Of a stretch of 64,000 nucleotides of DNA, positions 20,611 to 31,695 are shown one piece after another. A program made the translations under genes and the position numbers. The stretch's first letter is position 1; each line of letters begins with the position of its first letter. The DNA comes from Morella rubra (taxonomy: Eukaryota > Streptophyta > Magnoliopsida > Fagales > Myricaceae), in contig CM025854.1 in NCBI GenBank assembly GCA_003952965.2, positions 19,700,111-19,764,110 of the forward strand. Reading direction: 5' to 3'. The notes under the pieces are model-generated. The model was not told where the DNA came from, ran no database searches, and saw only the letters and a program-made list of their open reading frames with translations.

Positions 20611-21087
20611 TGGGGAAGGAAATGAGATCAGATCATATCGTCCTCCCTTACGATCGAGCAAAGAGCAAACCCACACCTTCTTTTAAATTTTTCGGCAGCT
20701 TGTCCATATCTGCTTGTCCTTTCTGAATTGCCACAGAAAGTTTTTACTGTTGATTAGAACAAAAACAAAAAAAGAAATGCCATAGATATTAGAAACTGCT
20801 GATGAAATATGGGGATGAAGAAATGAGATCAGATCATATCGTCATCCCTTTCGATCGATCGAGCAAGAGCAAATTACCACAGCTTTTAGTCACGTGGCCC
20901 ATGGCAAGTGTGATTTTAATGCAAGTTTTTAACAAATTCCTCAGAGGCCTCTCCGTTTTTTTGACCAATTTTTCTGCATCCTCTCTATAATATCTGCTTG
21001 TCCTTTCTGAATTGCCATAGAAAGTTGTCACTGTTGATTAGAACAAAAACAAAAAAAGAAATGCCCTAGAAACTGCGGATGAAATAT
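20611..21087 (+). repeat. Tandemly duplicated gene B promoter segment (period ~201 bp)
   Basis: Two units (about 20611-20810 and 20811-21087) both contain AATGAGATCAGATCATATCG, ACGATCGAGCA-like sequence and TGTTGATTAGAACAAAAACA. Gene A has a single related unit near 7818-8060. Pseudogene C has the same duplication at 37451-37925, so it arose before B and C separated. Confidence 0.8.
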
Positions 21088-21311
21088 CTATATATACAAG
21101 ACACACCCGGAACGGAACCTCTCTTATGGCCACGTGCTCACTCAAGACTTTTCTTGCACCAAAAGAAGCATCCAACAAAGTTGTTTAATGAACGAGAGTC
21201 TTTCTTGACATTTCAGCCGACTGTTTTGACCTATTTTTCTGCAGCTTCTCGTATCTTTCTTTTTTTTTTCTTTTTTTTTTTTAATTTTTCTCTTCTGACG
21301 TACCTGATTCC

Positions 21312-21319
21312 TATATATA
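21312..21319 (+). promoter_or_regulatory. TATA box of gene B
   Basis: TATATATA lies 79 bp before the ATG, followed by a GAGACAGA-rich leader. The same element is kept in pseudogene C at 38136-38143. Confidence 0.55.
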
Positions 21320-22717
21320 GAGAACAACCCAAACGTCTGGTATGCATGTGCGTACTTCACAGAGAGACAGAGAGACAGAGGGAGAGACAGATGGAGGAAG
21401 CAGATGTAGTGATAGTGGGAGCAGGTATAGCTGGTTTGGCAACAGCTTTAGCCCTGAAAAGACTAGGTGTTCGAGCCTTGGTGTTAGAGAAAGCGGAAGG
21501 ACTAAGAACTACAGGTTCGGCCTTGAGTCTTTCCTCAAACGCTTGGTTGGCCCTTGATTCTCTCGGCATAGCTCGCAAGCTCACCACCGCTTATGCCCCT
21601 TGCAGAAAGTAACGTCGGACCCTTTTCATTTTAGGAATTTTAGTGTATTGATTTCATTTGTTAGTTGTAGTAAATTCCTGAGTGGATATAATTAAGTTCG
21701 TTCTTCTCTTGAGGATGTTGTGTTATTTGCATAAACCTCTTCTATTGCGTCGGTTCATGGACCATAAACAATTTGAAATTTCTTTTTTCTGCAACAGGGG
21801 ATACGTAACAGATATCGAAAGTGGAGCAATTCAAGAAGTCTCTTTCTCCAAATCTGACATGTATGTTTGCTACTTAAATTTCATGTTTATTTGTTTTTAC
21901 CGCATATTTTATTTTGCACAAATATATTATACATTCCCAAACTGATATCCTTTTTATACAATATTTCCAACCTTAACATATTATATCCTAAAGTGCGAAT
22001 ATATATATTTTTGTACCACTTACGTATGTTGATATTTCGTCGGTCACATATAGTCTATTCTTCATATCTTGTCCTAGAGTTTATATAAAAACATATTGAA
22101 AATTTATAGGGGAATGTTTAAAGTTCGTAAGTTTAAGAGATATTACAAATTACATTAGTGACAATTTGCTGATAAACTTTTCATTTTCTTTCTATAGAAA
22201 CCTATATTTTTCACTAAGTCCTCAATTTCAGCTAGCTTGACCCCATTATTGGTCCATTGATTTCCCTCAGTTGTTAGATCTTCCGTTCATGGAATTTTCT
22301 TTCGAACTTAACTACCTCTGGTGAAATTGAGGTTATCTAAAAATAAAGACAAAAACTATCTCTGGTGATGCAGGGGTGGACAAAATGTTTTTCCACCCAT
22401 GCAGATGTTAATGGGTACGCAGCAGTAATAAAATGTTTGTCTTCTCTAGTCTCTACCACCACATTGTAAAAAGTGTGGACTGGGGTTACAATCTACCTTG
22501 ATTTAAACCGTATCAAATTGGTGAGTTATTGGCTCAGGAAGAAAAAAACTACATATGGTGATGCAGGGGTGAACATGTCTTTAGAGTGGTACGTCGTAAA
22601 GCTTTACTGGAAGCTCTGGCAGAAGAATTGTCAACTGACACCATCCGTTTCTCTTCCAAGCTCAAGTCCATTGGAAACCAAGCACAAGAAGGCTCATCCT
22701 GTGCTGTCATTCATATG

Positions 22718-22980
22718 TGTTAGAATATTGTCCGCTCCAGGTCAATGCTCCAGCTTTGCTGCCCCTTCCAGCAAGTCCTCAACGTCAGCAGATGCCTCCT
22801 AAGGTCCAGAAGATTCTCATATAACCACCTGATATACACGCGTCCTTTGTACCGCAGTTTCAGGATTGTTATTCCTTTCTGTAACGGCTTTGGATAGCCT
22901 TTATATACTCATTATATTCTTGCATGAAAGAAATGAGAGTGAAAATATTCTTCGCATCATTTTTCTTTGCGCATTCTTTA
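22718..22980 (+). repeat. Left LTR of the gene B Copia element
   Basis: TGTTAGAATATTG to GCATTCTTTA. It contains a TATA-like CTTTATATACTC. It ends TTTA instead of the usual CA, and both LTRs agree on this. Confidence 0.92.
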
Positions 22981-23010
22981 TGGTATCAGAGCCAGCCTGA
23001 CTCACGTCAA

Positions 23011-26000
23011 ATGGCTGAACCTTTGGGTGGAGAGGAAGCTCGCGATACTCCTCCTCCTCCAAAGGATAATTTTGTGCTCTCCTCTGGACCTGCTCTAAAC
23101 ACCATCACGTCCCTTCCTCATTTAGTGACAGTGAAGTTAACTCATGAAAATTATTTGCTATGGAAAGCCCAGATGGTACCTTACCTACGGGGTCAACATT
23201 TATACGGGTATATTGATGGCAGCTCACTCATTCCTCCTCTGTTTCTTGAGGGTTCATCTGACACCAACACCGCATATAACCATTGGGTACAACAGGATCA
23301 GCTCATTTTAAGTGCCCTTATCTCCTCGTTATCTGAGCCTCTCATTGCTCAAATTGTCGGTCTCACTACCTCTCAAAGTGTTTGGCAAGCTTTGGAGAAC
23401 CTTTTTGCTTCGACCACACAAGCACGATTGGGTCAACTTCATTACCAGCTAGCTACCTTGAAAAAGGGTTCTGACACTATGGCAGAGTATTTTCGGAAAA
23501 CAAAACTGTTGGCTGACACCATGGCCGCGGTTGATCGACCGCTTGCCTCTGGAGAGTTTAATACTTATCTGTTAGCTGGCCTTGGTCAGAGTACGACTCG
23601 CTTGTAACATCTACTACTACTCGGTTTGACCTGAACCTAAGAATCTGTTGAGCCCACGGCTTTTAAACAAGCCTTAGCTCTTACTACCTCTTCTGAGATT
23701 ACTGCCAACGCTACTTCCAAGCAAGCCTCTCCTCGCGGACGCAATGGTGGACGAGGTCGTGGATTCCATCGTGGTTACCGTGGGCGAGGTTGAGGTCGTT
23801 TTTCGCCTCAGTCCTCACCATTCACTAAAGACCGCCCTACCTGTCAAGTATGCTTCAAATCCGGCCATACAGCACTTCAGTGCTATAATCGCTTTAATCA
23901 TGCTTTTCAGGCTCCTCCACTAGCTTCTTTTACAGCCAACTACTCTTCTATTCTTGCTGGTCCAGATTCATATTGGTATCCTGACTCTGCTGCGTCCAAC
24001 CATATGACTCATGACTACACAAATTTGTCTCACAATCCTACTGAGTACACTGGTGAAGAGCAGGTTTGCGTGGGTGATAGGTCTGCCCTTCCCATACATC
24101 ACACCGGCGGTTCTTCTCTTTCCACTCCCTCTCGCTCTTTACGTTTTTCTAATCTACTGCATGTTCCTCTTCTCACCAAGAATCTCATCTCAGTTCGTCA
24201 ATTTTGTGCTAACAATTCTGTGTTCTTTGAGTTTCACGCTGATTCTTTTTGTGTCAAGGATCTTCGCACAAGGAGCCCTCCTTCGCGGCCCTACTAAGCA
24301 CGGACTCTATGTCTTTCCTTCCACCTCCACAGAGATCGGTTCCACCTCCTTTCCTCAAGCTTATGTTGGTGACCATACTTCTGTTCCTCACTGGCATCAT
24401 CGCTTGGGCCATCCGTCTCTTCAAGTTGTCCGAAAAATTCTTCATCGTTTTCAATTACCTGTCGATGTTCATCCTGCCACTTCTGGTCTTTGTTCCGCTT
24501 GTTGCCAGGCCAAGTCTCATACTCTGCCGTTTTCCGTTCAACATCTCCCGTGACACGCCCACTTCAACTTTTGTTTATGGATGTATGGGGTCCTGCCCCT
24601 ATGTTATCTCGGGATGGATTTAGTTGTAGATGTTTTTAGTCGGTATAATGGTTGTTTCAATGGCACTTATCAGTTTATTAAATTTCAGCTTCCGTCGAAC
24701 GTTTCTTTGACATTGACTGTTCAAAAACTGGGGGCTGAATTCCGCTCCTTACCACATATTTAGTGTCTCAGGGCATTCTCATCGTTTGAGTTGTCCCCAC
24801 ACGCATCAGCCAAGTATGGTTGAGCGAGCATCGACATATTGTCGAAACTGGCCTTGCCCTTCTGACCTCTGCTGCCCTGCCTCAGTTTACTGGCTGATGC
24901 ATTTCAAACTGCTTCTACCTCATAAATCGTTTGCCCAGTCCTGTCACACGCCGCGTCTCCCCTTATTTTCTCCTTTTTCACAAACATCCCGACTACACCA
25001 TCCTTCGGATTTTTGGGACCACTTGTTATCCTCACCTACGTCCGTATACTTCACATAAGTTAGACCCTCGGTCATTGCCCTGTTTATTTCTTGGGTATAG
25101 TCCATCGGGGTACTTCTTCACCTACCTCCCGAGTCTATATCTCGAGAAATGTAGTGTTTGATGAATCACATTTTCCCTACCTACTTCACACAAGCTTGTT
25201 CTTTCCATTGCTGTTCAATCGGGGTGGTCTCTTCGGCAACTGGATGTTCAGAACGCCTTTTTGCATGGTGACTTACAGGAGATTGTTCACATGGCTCAGC
25301 CGACTGGTTTTATCCATCCTGACTATCCTCATTTTGTCTGTAAGCTTAACCGGTCTCTGTATGGACTCAAGCAGGCGCCTCGCGCCTAGTTCTCCAAGCT
25401 TAGCTCCAAACTATTAGAGCTTGGCTTCTCTGCCTCTCGATCCGACGGCTCCTTGTTCACTTTCATTCGGCCACATCTTCAGCTTTATTTTCTCGTCTAT
25501 GTCGATGACATAGTGATTACCGGTTCTGATGCAAGTGCCATTGATCATCTTATTGCTTCTCTACAGGCTAATTTTCCTCTTAAAGATCTTGGTCAACTGC
25601 ACTACTTTCTTGGTGTGGAGGTTCATCATCTCTCTAGTGGTCTTTTGCTTACCCAACAGAAATATATTGCCGATCTTCTTCGTCGCACGAATATGTCCAC
25701 TGCCAAGCTCGTTCACACTCCTATGGCCACGACAGCCAGCTCTCCGCGCGTGATGGTACTGCCTTTGATGACCCTACTTTGTACCGGAGTGTTGTTGGTA
25801 GTCTCCAGTACTTGTCTTTTACGCGCCCCGATCTGTCTTATAACCGGGTCTGCCAGTATATGCATGCCCCTCGTACACCTCATTGGCAGGCTGTTAAACG
25901 CATCCTGCGTTATCTCCGATTCTCAGCACACTTTGGTCTCTTTTATTCCCGCTCTTCCTCTCGGGTCCTTTCCGCTTACTCCGATGCTGATGTCCTGAGA

Positions 26001-26840
26001 CCAGGTGTGTATTGTTTTTACTCCGATTGTGGCTTTCCTACAGTTATGTGCCGAGGTCATCATAAGGCGAAACAATGGCGGTACTGCCACCACCTCCCTC
26101 TACGTGCTCTTGTCTCCATTTCGCCCGTCTCCTATGTTCGATGCTCTCCGCGCGTGATGGTACTGCCTTTTACTTGTACCGGAGTGTTGTTGGTAGTCTC
26201 CAGTACTTGTCTTTTACGCGCCCGATGTCTTATGCTGTTAACCGGGTCTGCCAGTATATGCATGCCCCTCGTACACCTCATTGGCAGGCTGTTAAACGCA
26301 TCCTGCGTTATCTCCGATTCTCAGCACACTTTGGTCTCTTTTATTCCCGCTCTTCCTCTCGGGTCCTTTCCGCTTACTCCGATGCTGATTGGGCTGGCTG
26401 TCCTGATGACCGTCGCTCCACCGGAGGTTCTTGTGTCTTTTTTGGTTCTCATCTAATTACTTGGAGTTCTCGGAAACAGCTTACTATTGCTCGGTCGAGT
26501 ACCGAGGCCGAATATAAGGCGGTCGCCAATGCCACCTGTGAACTGTTATGGGTCCAAGCCCTTTTACGTGATTTGGGTGTCTCTATTTCTTCTCCACCCG
26601 TTCTCTGGTGTGACAATTTAGGAGCCACTTACTTGACTTCCAACCCTGTTATGCACTCTCGCACCAAACATGTTGAGGTGGATTATCATTTTGTGCGCCA
26701 TCGGGTTGCCTCGAAGTCTCTCCGTGTGTCTTTTTTGTCCAGCAAAGATCAGCTTGCTGATCTTTTTACTAAGCCATTGTTTGTTCATCGGTTTTCCATG
26801 CTGGGCACGAGCCTTGCTGTGCATCCTTTACAGCTCGGCT
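23011..26840 (+). pseudogene. Defective Copia gag-pol
   Basis: Gag opens MAEPLGGEEARD at 23011 and is clean to 23607, where a one-base shift creates a stop in the YDSLVTS block. An RG-rich stretch is interrupted by TGA at 23791. The CCHC knuckle CQVCFKSGHTALQC lies at about 23839-23883, and the protease motif DSAASNHMT near 23985. The integrase HHCC zinc region (HWHHRLGHPS ... CSACCQ) is near 24390-24520, but the catalytic core is largely deleted or scrambled. The RT retains YVDD (25498-25509), LKDLGQLHYFLG and [11 protein letters not shown]. RNase H ([11 protein letters not shown] ... STEAEY ... ADLFTKPL) is open near 26350-26830. No full-length polyprotein is possible. Confidence 0.85.
25740..26390 (+). 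repeat. Internal duplication in the Copia RT/RNase H region
   Basis: About 250 bp at 25740-25990 (from CTCTCCGCGCGTGATGGTAC to TTACTCCGATGCTGAT) recurs at about 26141-26390 with small deletions. About 150 bp of unrelated or rearranged sequence lies between. A direct duplication within pol adds to the loss of function. Confidence 0.85.
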
Positions 26841-26850
26841 CGAGGGGGGC

Positions 26851-27113
26851 TGTTAGAATATTGTCCGCTCCAGGTCAATGCTCTAGCTTTGCTGCCCCTT
26901 CCAGCAAGTCCTCAACGTCAGCAGATGCCTCCTAAGGTCCAGAAGATTCTCATATAACCACCTGATATACACGCGTCCTTTGTACCGCAGTTTCAGGATT
27001 GTTATTCCTTTCTGTAACGGCTTTGGATAGCCTTTATATACTCATTGTATTCTTGCATGAAAGAAATGAGAGTGAAAATATTCTTCGCATCATTTTTCTT
27101 TGCGCATTCTTTA
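26851..27113 (+). repeat. Right LTR of the gene B Copia element
   Basis: Same length as the left LTR, two mismatches by eye, directly followed by the ATATG target duplicate and the rest of gene B exon 3. Confidence 0.92.
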
Positions 27114-28727
27114 ATATGGAAGATGGCGCTAGCATCAAAGCAAAGGTACATAGGAACGACATCTAAATACGCAGATGTTAAAGCCCGATTCTCCATATGA
27201 AATTACTATTACAACTCTATAATTTTAATAGTAAGTATACTCTGAATTGACATGCTTCGATTTCAAACTTTCTTGTATCATATTTCTGCATCTTACAGGC
27301 TCTGATAGGGTGTGATGGAGTGCACTCAGTGGTAGCACATTGGTTAGGACTCAGGGCACCAATCGATTCAGGCCGATGGGCAGTGCGTGGTTTAGCAGTA
27401 TATCCTGAAGGTCATGGGCTGAACCTTGAAATCCAACAATTTGTAACTTCTGGAAAAAGGGCTGGTTTTGTTCCTCTCAATGATAAAGAGGTATACTGGT
27501 TTCTAACCAGCAAATTCTCCTCTAAAGGTTAAGCTTTTTTCCTCGCCTTGTCTTATATTTTCAGTTGTAGTCTCAGAGGTTTTCGAATTTCCAAACCCTT
27601 TTGAGCTCCTGAAGTTGGGGTATGATCTGAATCTTTCCTCATTGTAAAGTAGGATAGTCTGGTTCAGCCTTTAGCCGTTGTCCTTTTCAAGAATCTTTCC
27701 CATTGTTGTTAGAACTAAAATTTCGTTCTTTTGGTAAGCAATTAAAGAGTTTAGGAGCTAATGTGTAAACACCTCCCATCTGATAGAGGAGAGATAATCA
27801 GGTCAAGATCAAGGCTACCCCACCTTTAAATAAAATAAACGTACTAGTTAGATTGTTGAAACTAAATTCACCTCACATTCGTGGATACCAATAGCAGGGC
27901 AGGCCAACAACCGGATATCCTTAATTCTATAGCTACTTATGCACTTAACAAAACAAAACAAAACAAAAATAGTGCCCCTCATGGAGTGATAGGCTACTAG
28001 ATTCATAGACTTTGATATGGAAATGGAGGGTTTTTTTTTTTTTTTTTTGTAAGCATATGGCAATGGGTTGGGTTCGCGTATAGCTTCACATCCCGGCATA
28101 CTGTAGCTTGTCACTTAAAGCAGTGGAATTTTTATTATCATTCCAGGTAAGGACATGGCCCGTGACCCTGAGCTGATAATGAAAGAAGTTACTGATAACT
28201 TTGCCAAGGACTTTCCCCGGCAGTACTTGAAGGTAGTCCAGCGTTCAGATCTTTCAACACTCACATGGGCTCCGCTGATGTTTAGGCCTCCATGGGACAT
28301 GATATTTGGAAACTTGAGCAAAGGGAATGTTACGGTTGCAGGCGATGCCATGCATCCTATGACACCAGATATGGGACAAGGTGGCTGCTCAGCTTTGGAA
28401 GACGCTGTTGTTTTAGGCAGGCACATCGGGGACTCAATTATCCGAAACAAAAGATTTGTGGGAGGAGATCAGATGGCCGGAGTCTTGGAAAGATACGTCA
28501 AGGAAAGGAGGTGGCGCGCTGCTGGTTTGATCACGGGCTCGTATCTATCAGGGTGGGTGCAACAAGAAGGGTCTGGATGGTTCACGAAATTCCTTAGGGA
28601 TGTGATATTCTACAAGCTTCTTTTCATTGTGCTATTTAGTGTACGTGATTATAATTGTGGGAAGCTGCCCTCTGTTACATCAAACGGTACTCCACGATTG
28701 GAGAACAACCCAAGGAAGGTTGACTAG

Positions 28728-29015
28728 CAATAAGTACCCTGGCTCAGCGGAAAAGTAGTAGTGCAAATCTGCAAGAAGAGGTGTATTCATATCTATAGTT
28801 TGTTGCCTATCCTATTGAAGGAGGCAAAGGGAGTTCATGAATATTATATATTTGGTCTTTTATCAAATATATATAGTCGCAGGCTAGTACTCCGTTCGTT
28901 ATTATTTTGTCGTTTGTAGATTTGTGCCAACGGCGGATAGTAGTCCCATTTAGGTAAATAATCTTTCGAGTGATAATACAGACCAACGTCGATACAATTT
29001 TCAATTGTTATAAAT
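28728..29015 (+). repeat. Gene B 3' flank, duplicated in the C flank
   Basis: From the stop codon to the solo LTR this matches 41372-42147 (for example CTCAGCGGAAAA, TATATTTGGTCTTTTATC), except that the second copy holds a 478-bp insertion. It shows B and C are copies of one gene with the same downstream sequence. No gene is present. Confidence 0.8.
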
Positions 29016-30012
29016 TGTTAGTGTATTTTTGTTTTTTTACAAAATTTTGTATTAAAATATGTCTATTTTGAATTGTAATTATATTATTTTAAGTTTATCT
29101 TGTCGTTCAAGAGTTTTGGAAGCTTCTCATGTTGTTATGAAGGTAAGTTGAGTTTCATGCCTTCTTGATGTTTGACTGATGCCCTCTTTGAGATTTGATT
29201 GATGCCCTCTTAAGTTTAACCTCCGCTCAACCATATTGCTCAATAGATCTATGAGACTGAGAGTTCACGCTCGACTCAAGCTTGACCTACAGTCAAGTGA
29301 GAATTTCTGGATTTCAAAAAATCTTAATTTTCAAGTCTTATATATGGACAAACTCAAGGTATCTCTGATTTTTCTTTGGTAGGCCGTCTCAAACCCTAGA
29401 GAGGTTGTTCATAAATTCCCTAGAGCCTCCATTTGAGAGAGAAAAAGTCCCAGAGATTCGTGACCTAAATTGATCAGTTTTTCTCTTATAAAATCACCAT
29501 ATCATTAAATCATTCTTCCTTAGTGAAGCTTCAGAATGCTAAAGGGATATTAAAGAATAAAGTTGTTCGTGAAGAGTTCACAAGAAGAACTTCAGAGGTT
29601 TGAGGTGAAATCTAAGTAGGAATGTTTATATTATTACATTATGGTTATTAAAGTCAACAACAGGGTTGTCCGTGTCTAAATCGTTGTTTGTAAAATTTTC
29701 TTCTCAGTGGATTTCAAGTAGTTGCTGTCCAGATTGGTTTTTCAGTAAATTTCAAGTAGTTGCTAGTCCAATTGGTTTCTCCTTTGAATGATTTTTCAAA
29801 GTTTTCCACTTCATCAACAAAATCCTTGTCTCTTTTGTGATTGAAGTTTGATTTAATTTTTTGCTACCTATTTTATTGATTGAGTTGATTATTATACATA
29901 TTTAGACTGATCCAATTTTAGAACATGTTTTAAAATTATTATTAAATTTTTAATTAGAGAAAAAATACCTATTCACCCTTGTAATTGTTATCAGGTTTAA
30001 ACGGATTTTTCA
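29016..30012 (+). mobile_element. Solo LTR, same family as the gag-only element, copy 1
   Basis: Starts TGTTAGTG, ends GATTTTTCA, flanked by a perfect TAAAT duplication (29011-29015 and 30013-30017). Internal blocks (GTTGATTATTA, GAACATGTTTTAAAATT, CACCTATTCACCC-like) match 13311-14195. No internal element sequence follows, so it is a solo LTR left by LTR-LTR recombination. Confidence 0.88.
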
Positions 30013-31629
30013 TAAATAATTTAGATATGTCTTCGTGTTTTCTTTTTGTTGAGTTTTCCTAAAACACACCCTGATCTCCATTCAGTCACGATTTTACCTC
30101 TCTTTTTTTTCTTTCGTAATTCTTTTTACTGGGTCACGCTTTCCAAACTTTGGGGCTCCACGAAGTTTGGTCCTGTCCATTTGTTCGTCTAGTAAAGGTC
30201 CTAAAGGCCCAAAGTACAACTACATGTAAGAAAAATCACTATTTGTTCGAGTCAAATACCCACTTACCAATTATTGACGCGACACTAAAATGAAAGATGT
30301 TGTACGGGATGAATGACGAAAGACATGGGAAAGGAAACAAATTCAGAGCTTGAGATGTTGATAACAATGCTTGGTTTCTTTCCTCTATTTAGTTTTTTTG
30401 TTGGTTTTTGGCAATTTTGCATTATATTCTATACGTAACCACAAACAACAAAATGCCAAATCCAACATAAAGAACTGCAAATATCGCCGAGAAAGGGACC
30501 AAATTTTTTGTGGACACGAGCTGCAGGGGTTCAGGATAAGACTTGCGCTACGGGGAACGCATGGCTCTTTCACAGAAGAGAGTGAAAGAGAAGTTCTGAC
30601 CGACCTCATTGGTACGCCCGCTACATCTAAAGACGACGTCGACGTCCATGTGCTCTCATGGCAGAGTCCTGGATGTAGCGTCAATAATGCCACAGGACAT
30701 TGACAGGTCACTGGGCAGCATACCGATTGGGCTCTCCCTGACCCTACCTGCAACCTGCACAAAGTGACTGTCTCTCTTTTTTCTTTTCAAGGGCCCGTTC
30801 TTTCGAAAAAAACTGTAAAATTTATTTTTTCTGTATTGGATCATTTTATAATGTTTTTAATATAAAAGTTAGTAAATATTTTTAAATATATTTAATTTTT
30901 ATTAGCCATGTAAAGTGAATGATTTGATGTAATTATTTAATAAAAAAATATTAAAATTAAGTGAAAAAGTATCTATAATTTTTCCTTTTAAAACTTTTTT
31001 TGGAATTTTCTATCGAACACGACTTTCTCTGAATTCTTTGTCATTTCACATTGTCTTTCGCATGCGTGATTCCCAATGGGCAGTAGATTTTCGTACTGTT
31101 TTTTTTTTTATTTTTTTTTTTTTTTTTTTTATCTTTTGCTCTGAGGGTATCATTTGTTTTTTAATATTTTAAGCTTAAAAGCATTTTGACAAACAAACAA
31201 CCTATGTTATTATGCCAGCTCTACGGAACTATTAGGCCGCGTTTGCCATGTAGATAAGGATTAGGAGTCAGGACCCAAACCGGTTGTATCATGATTCCTG
31301 ATCTTCTTGTCCCCATTGAATCGCCTTTAGAGTTGGTCCTGGGAAGAATATACATGTACTTGATCTATTTTGAAAAGTACAAAAAAAAAAAAAAAAGAAT
31401 AGTTATATTTGTGGGACACGGCATCTCTCACATCCACATGATGCATTATTCAAAGCGTCCGTAAAAAAATTCTCTCAGGTGTTACACACACTTCTTGGAG
31501 TTTTTCTTTCACATGATCACACGTTATATGAATTTGATGTACTTTTTTTTTTTATCGACTTTCCAACAGCTTTCCCCGCTTATTCTTTTCTTTTCCGACT
31601 CACTCTAGAGTCGGCCTGGAATAAACGTC

Positions 31630-31637
31630 TATAAAAT
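31630..31637 (+). promoter_or_regulatory. TATA box of gene D
   Basis: TATAAAAT lies 66 bp before the ATG, followed by an AGAGAGATAGAGAAAGAG leader. It is identical in gene E. Confidence 0.6.
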
Positions 31638-31695
31638 GTAGAACACCCAGACGTCCTGCGATCACATTTTTCACTAGAGAGATAGAGAAAGAGAG

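Larger units (their letters stand above)
22718..27113 (+). mobile_element. Ty1/Copia retrotransposon inserted in gene B exon 3
   Basis: LTRs 22718-22980 and 26851-27113 are both 263 bp and differ at only two bases by eye (C/T near the 33rd base and A/G near the 205th). The target duplication ATATG is perfect (22713-22717 and 27114-27118). The primer-binding site TGGTATCAGAGCC starts directly after the left LTR; the polypurine tract CGAGGGGGGC abuts the right LTR. The interior carries gag, protease, integrase, RT and RNase H remains in Copia order but with many frame breaks and deletions. The near-identical LTRs show recent insertion although the coding part was already defective. Confidence 0.93.
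21391..28727 (+). pseudogene. FAD-dependent monooxygenase, MO2-like (gene B), split by a Copia element in exon 3
   Basis: Exons: 21391-21608, 21798-21860, 22567-22717 continuing at 27119-27145, 27299-27527, 28147-28727. Without the insert the frame is 1269 nt and 422 codons long, with no other break. The insert sits in exon 3 after the HM codons of CAVIHM and duplicates ATATG. FAD motifs are intact: VIVGAGIAG (10, 12, 15), IGCDGVHS and GDAMHPMTPDMGQGG (G295). It is closest to gene A in exons 1-5, with a Lys-rich C-terminus. It shares its promoter with pseudogene C. As read, transcripts would include LTR sequence or terminate in it, so normal protein is unlikely unless the element is spliced out. 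Confidence 0.9.

Noticed and set aside
20805..20830. Hammerhead ribozyme (CTGATGAAAT core) near gene B promoter
   Set aside because: The motif lacks the matching GAAAC and stem sequences at proper spacing; chance match.
30371..30762. 110- and 125-residue open frames upstream of gene D
   Set aside because: They overlap on opposite strands, are only partly kept in the E block (disrupted by the 88-bp insertion), and match nothing known.
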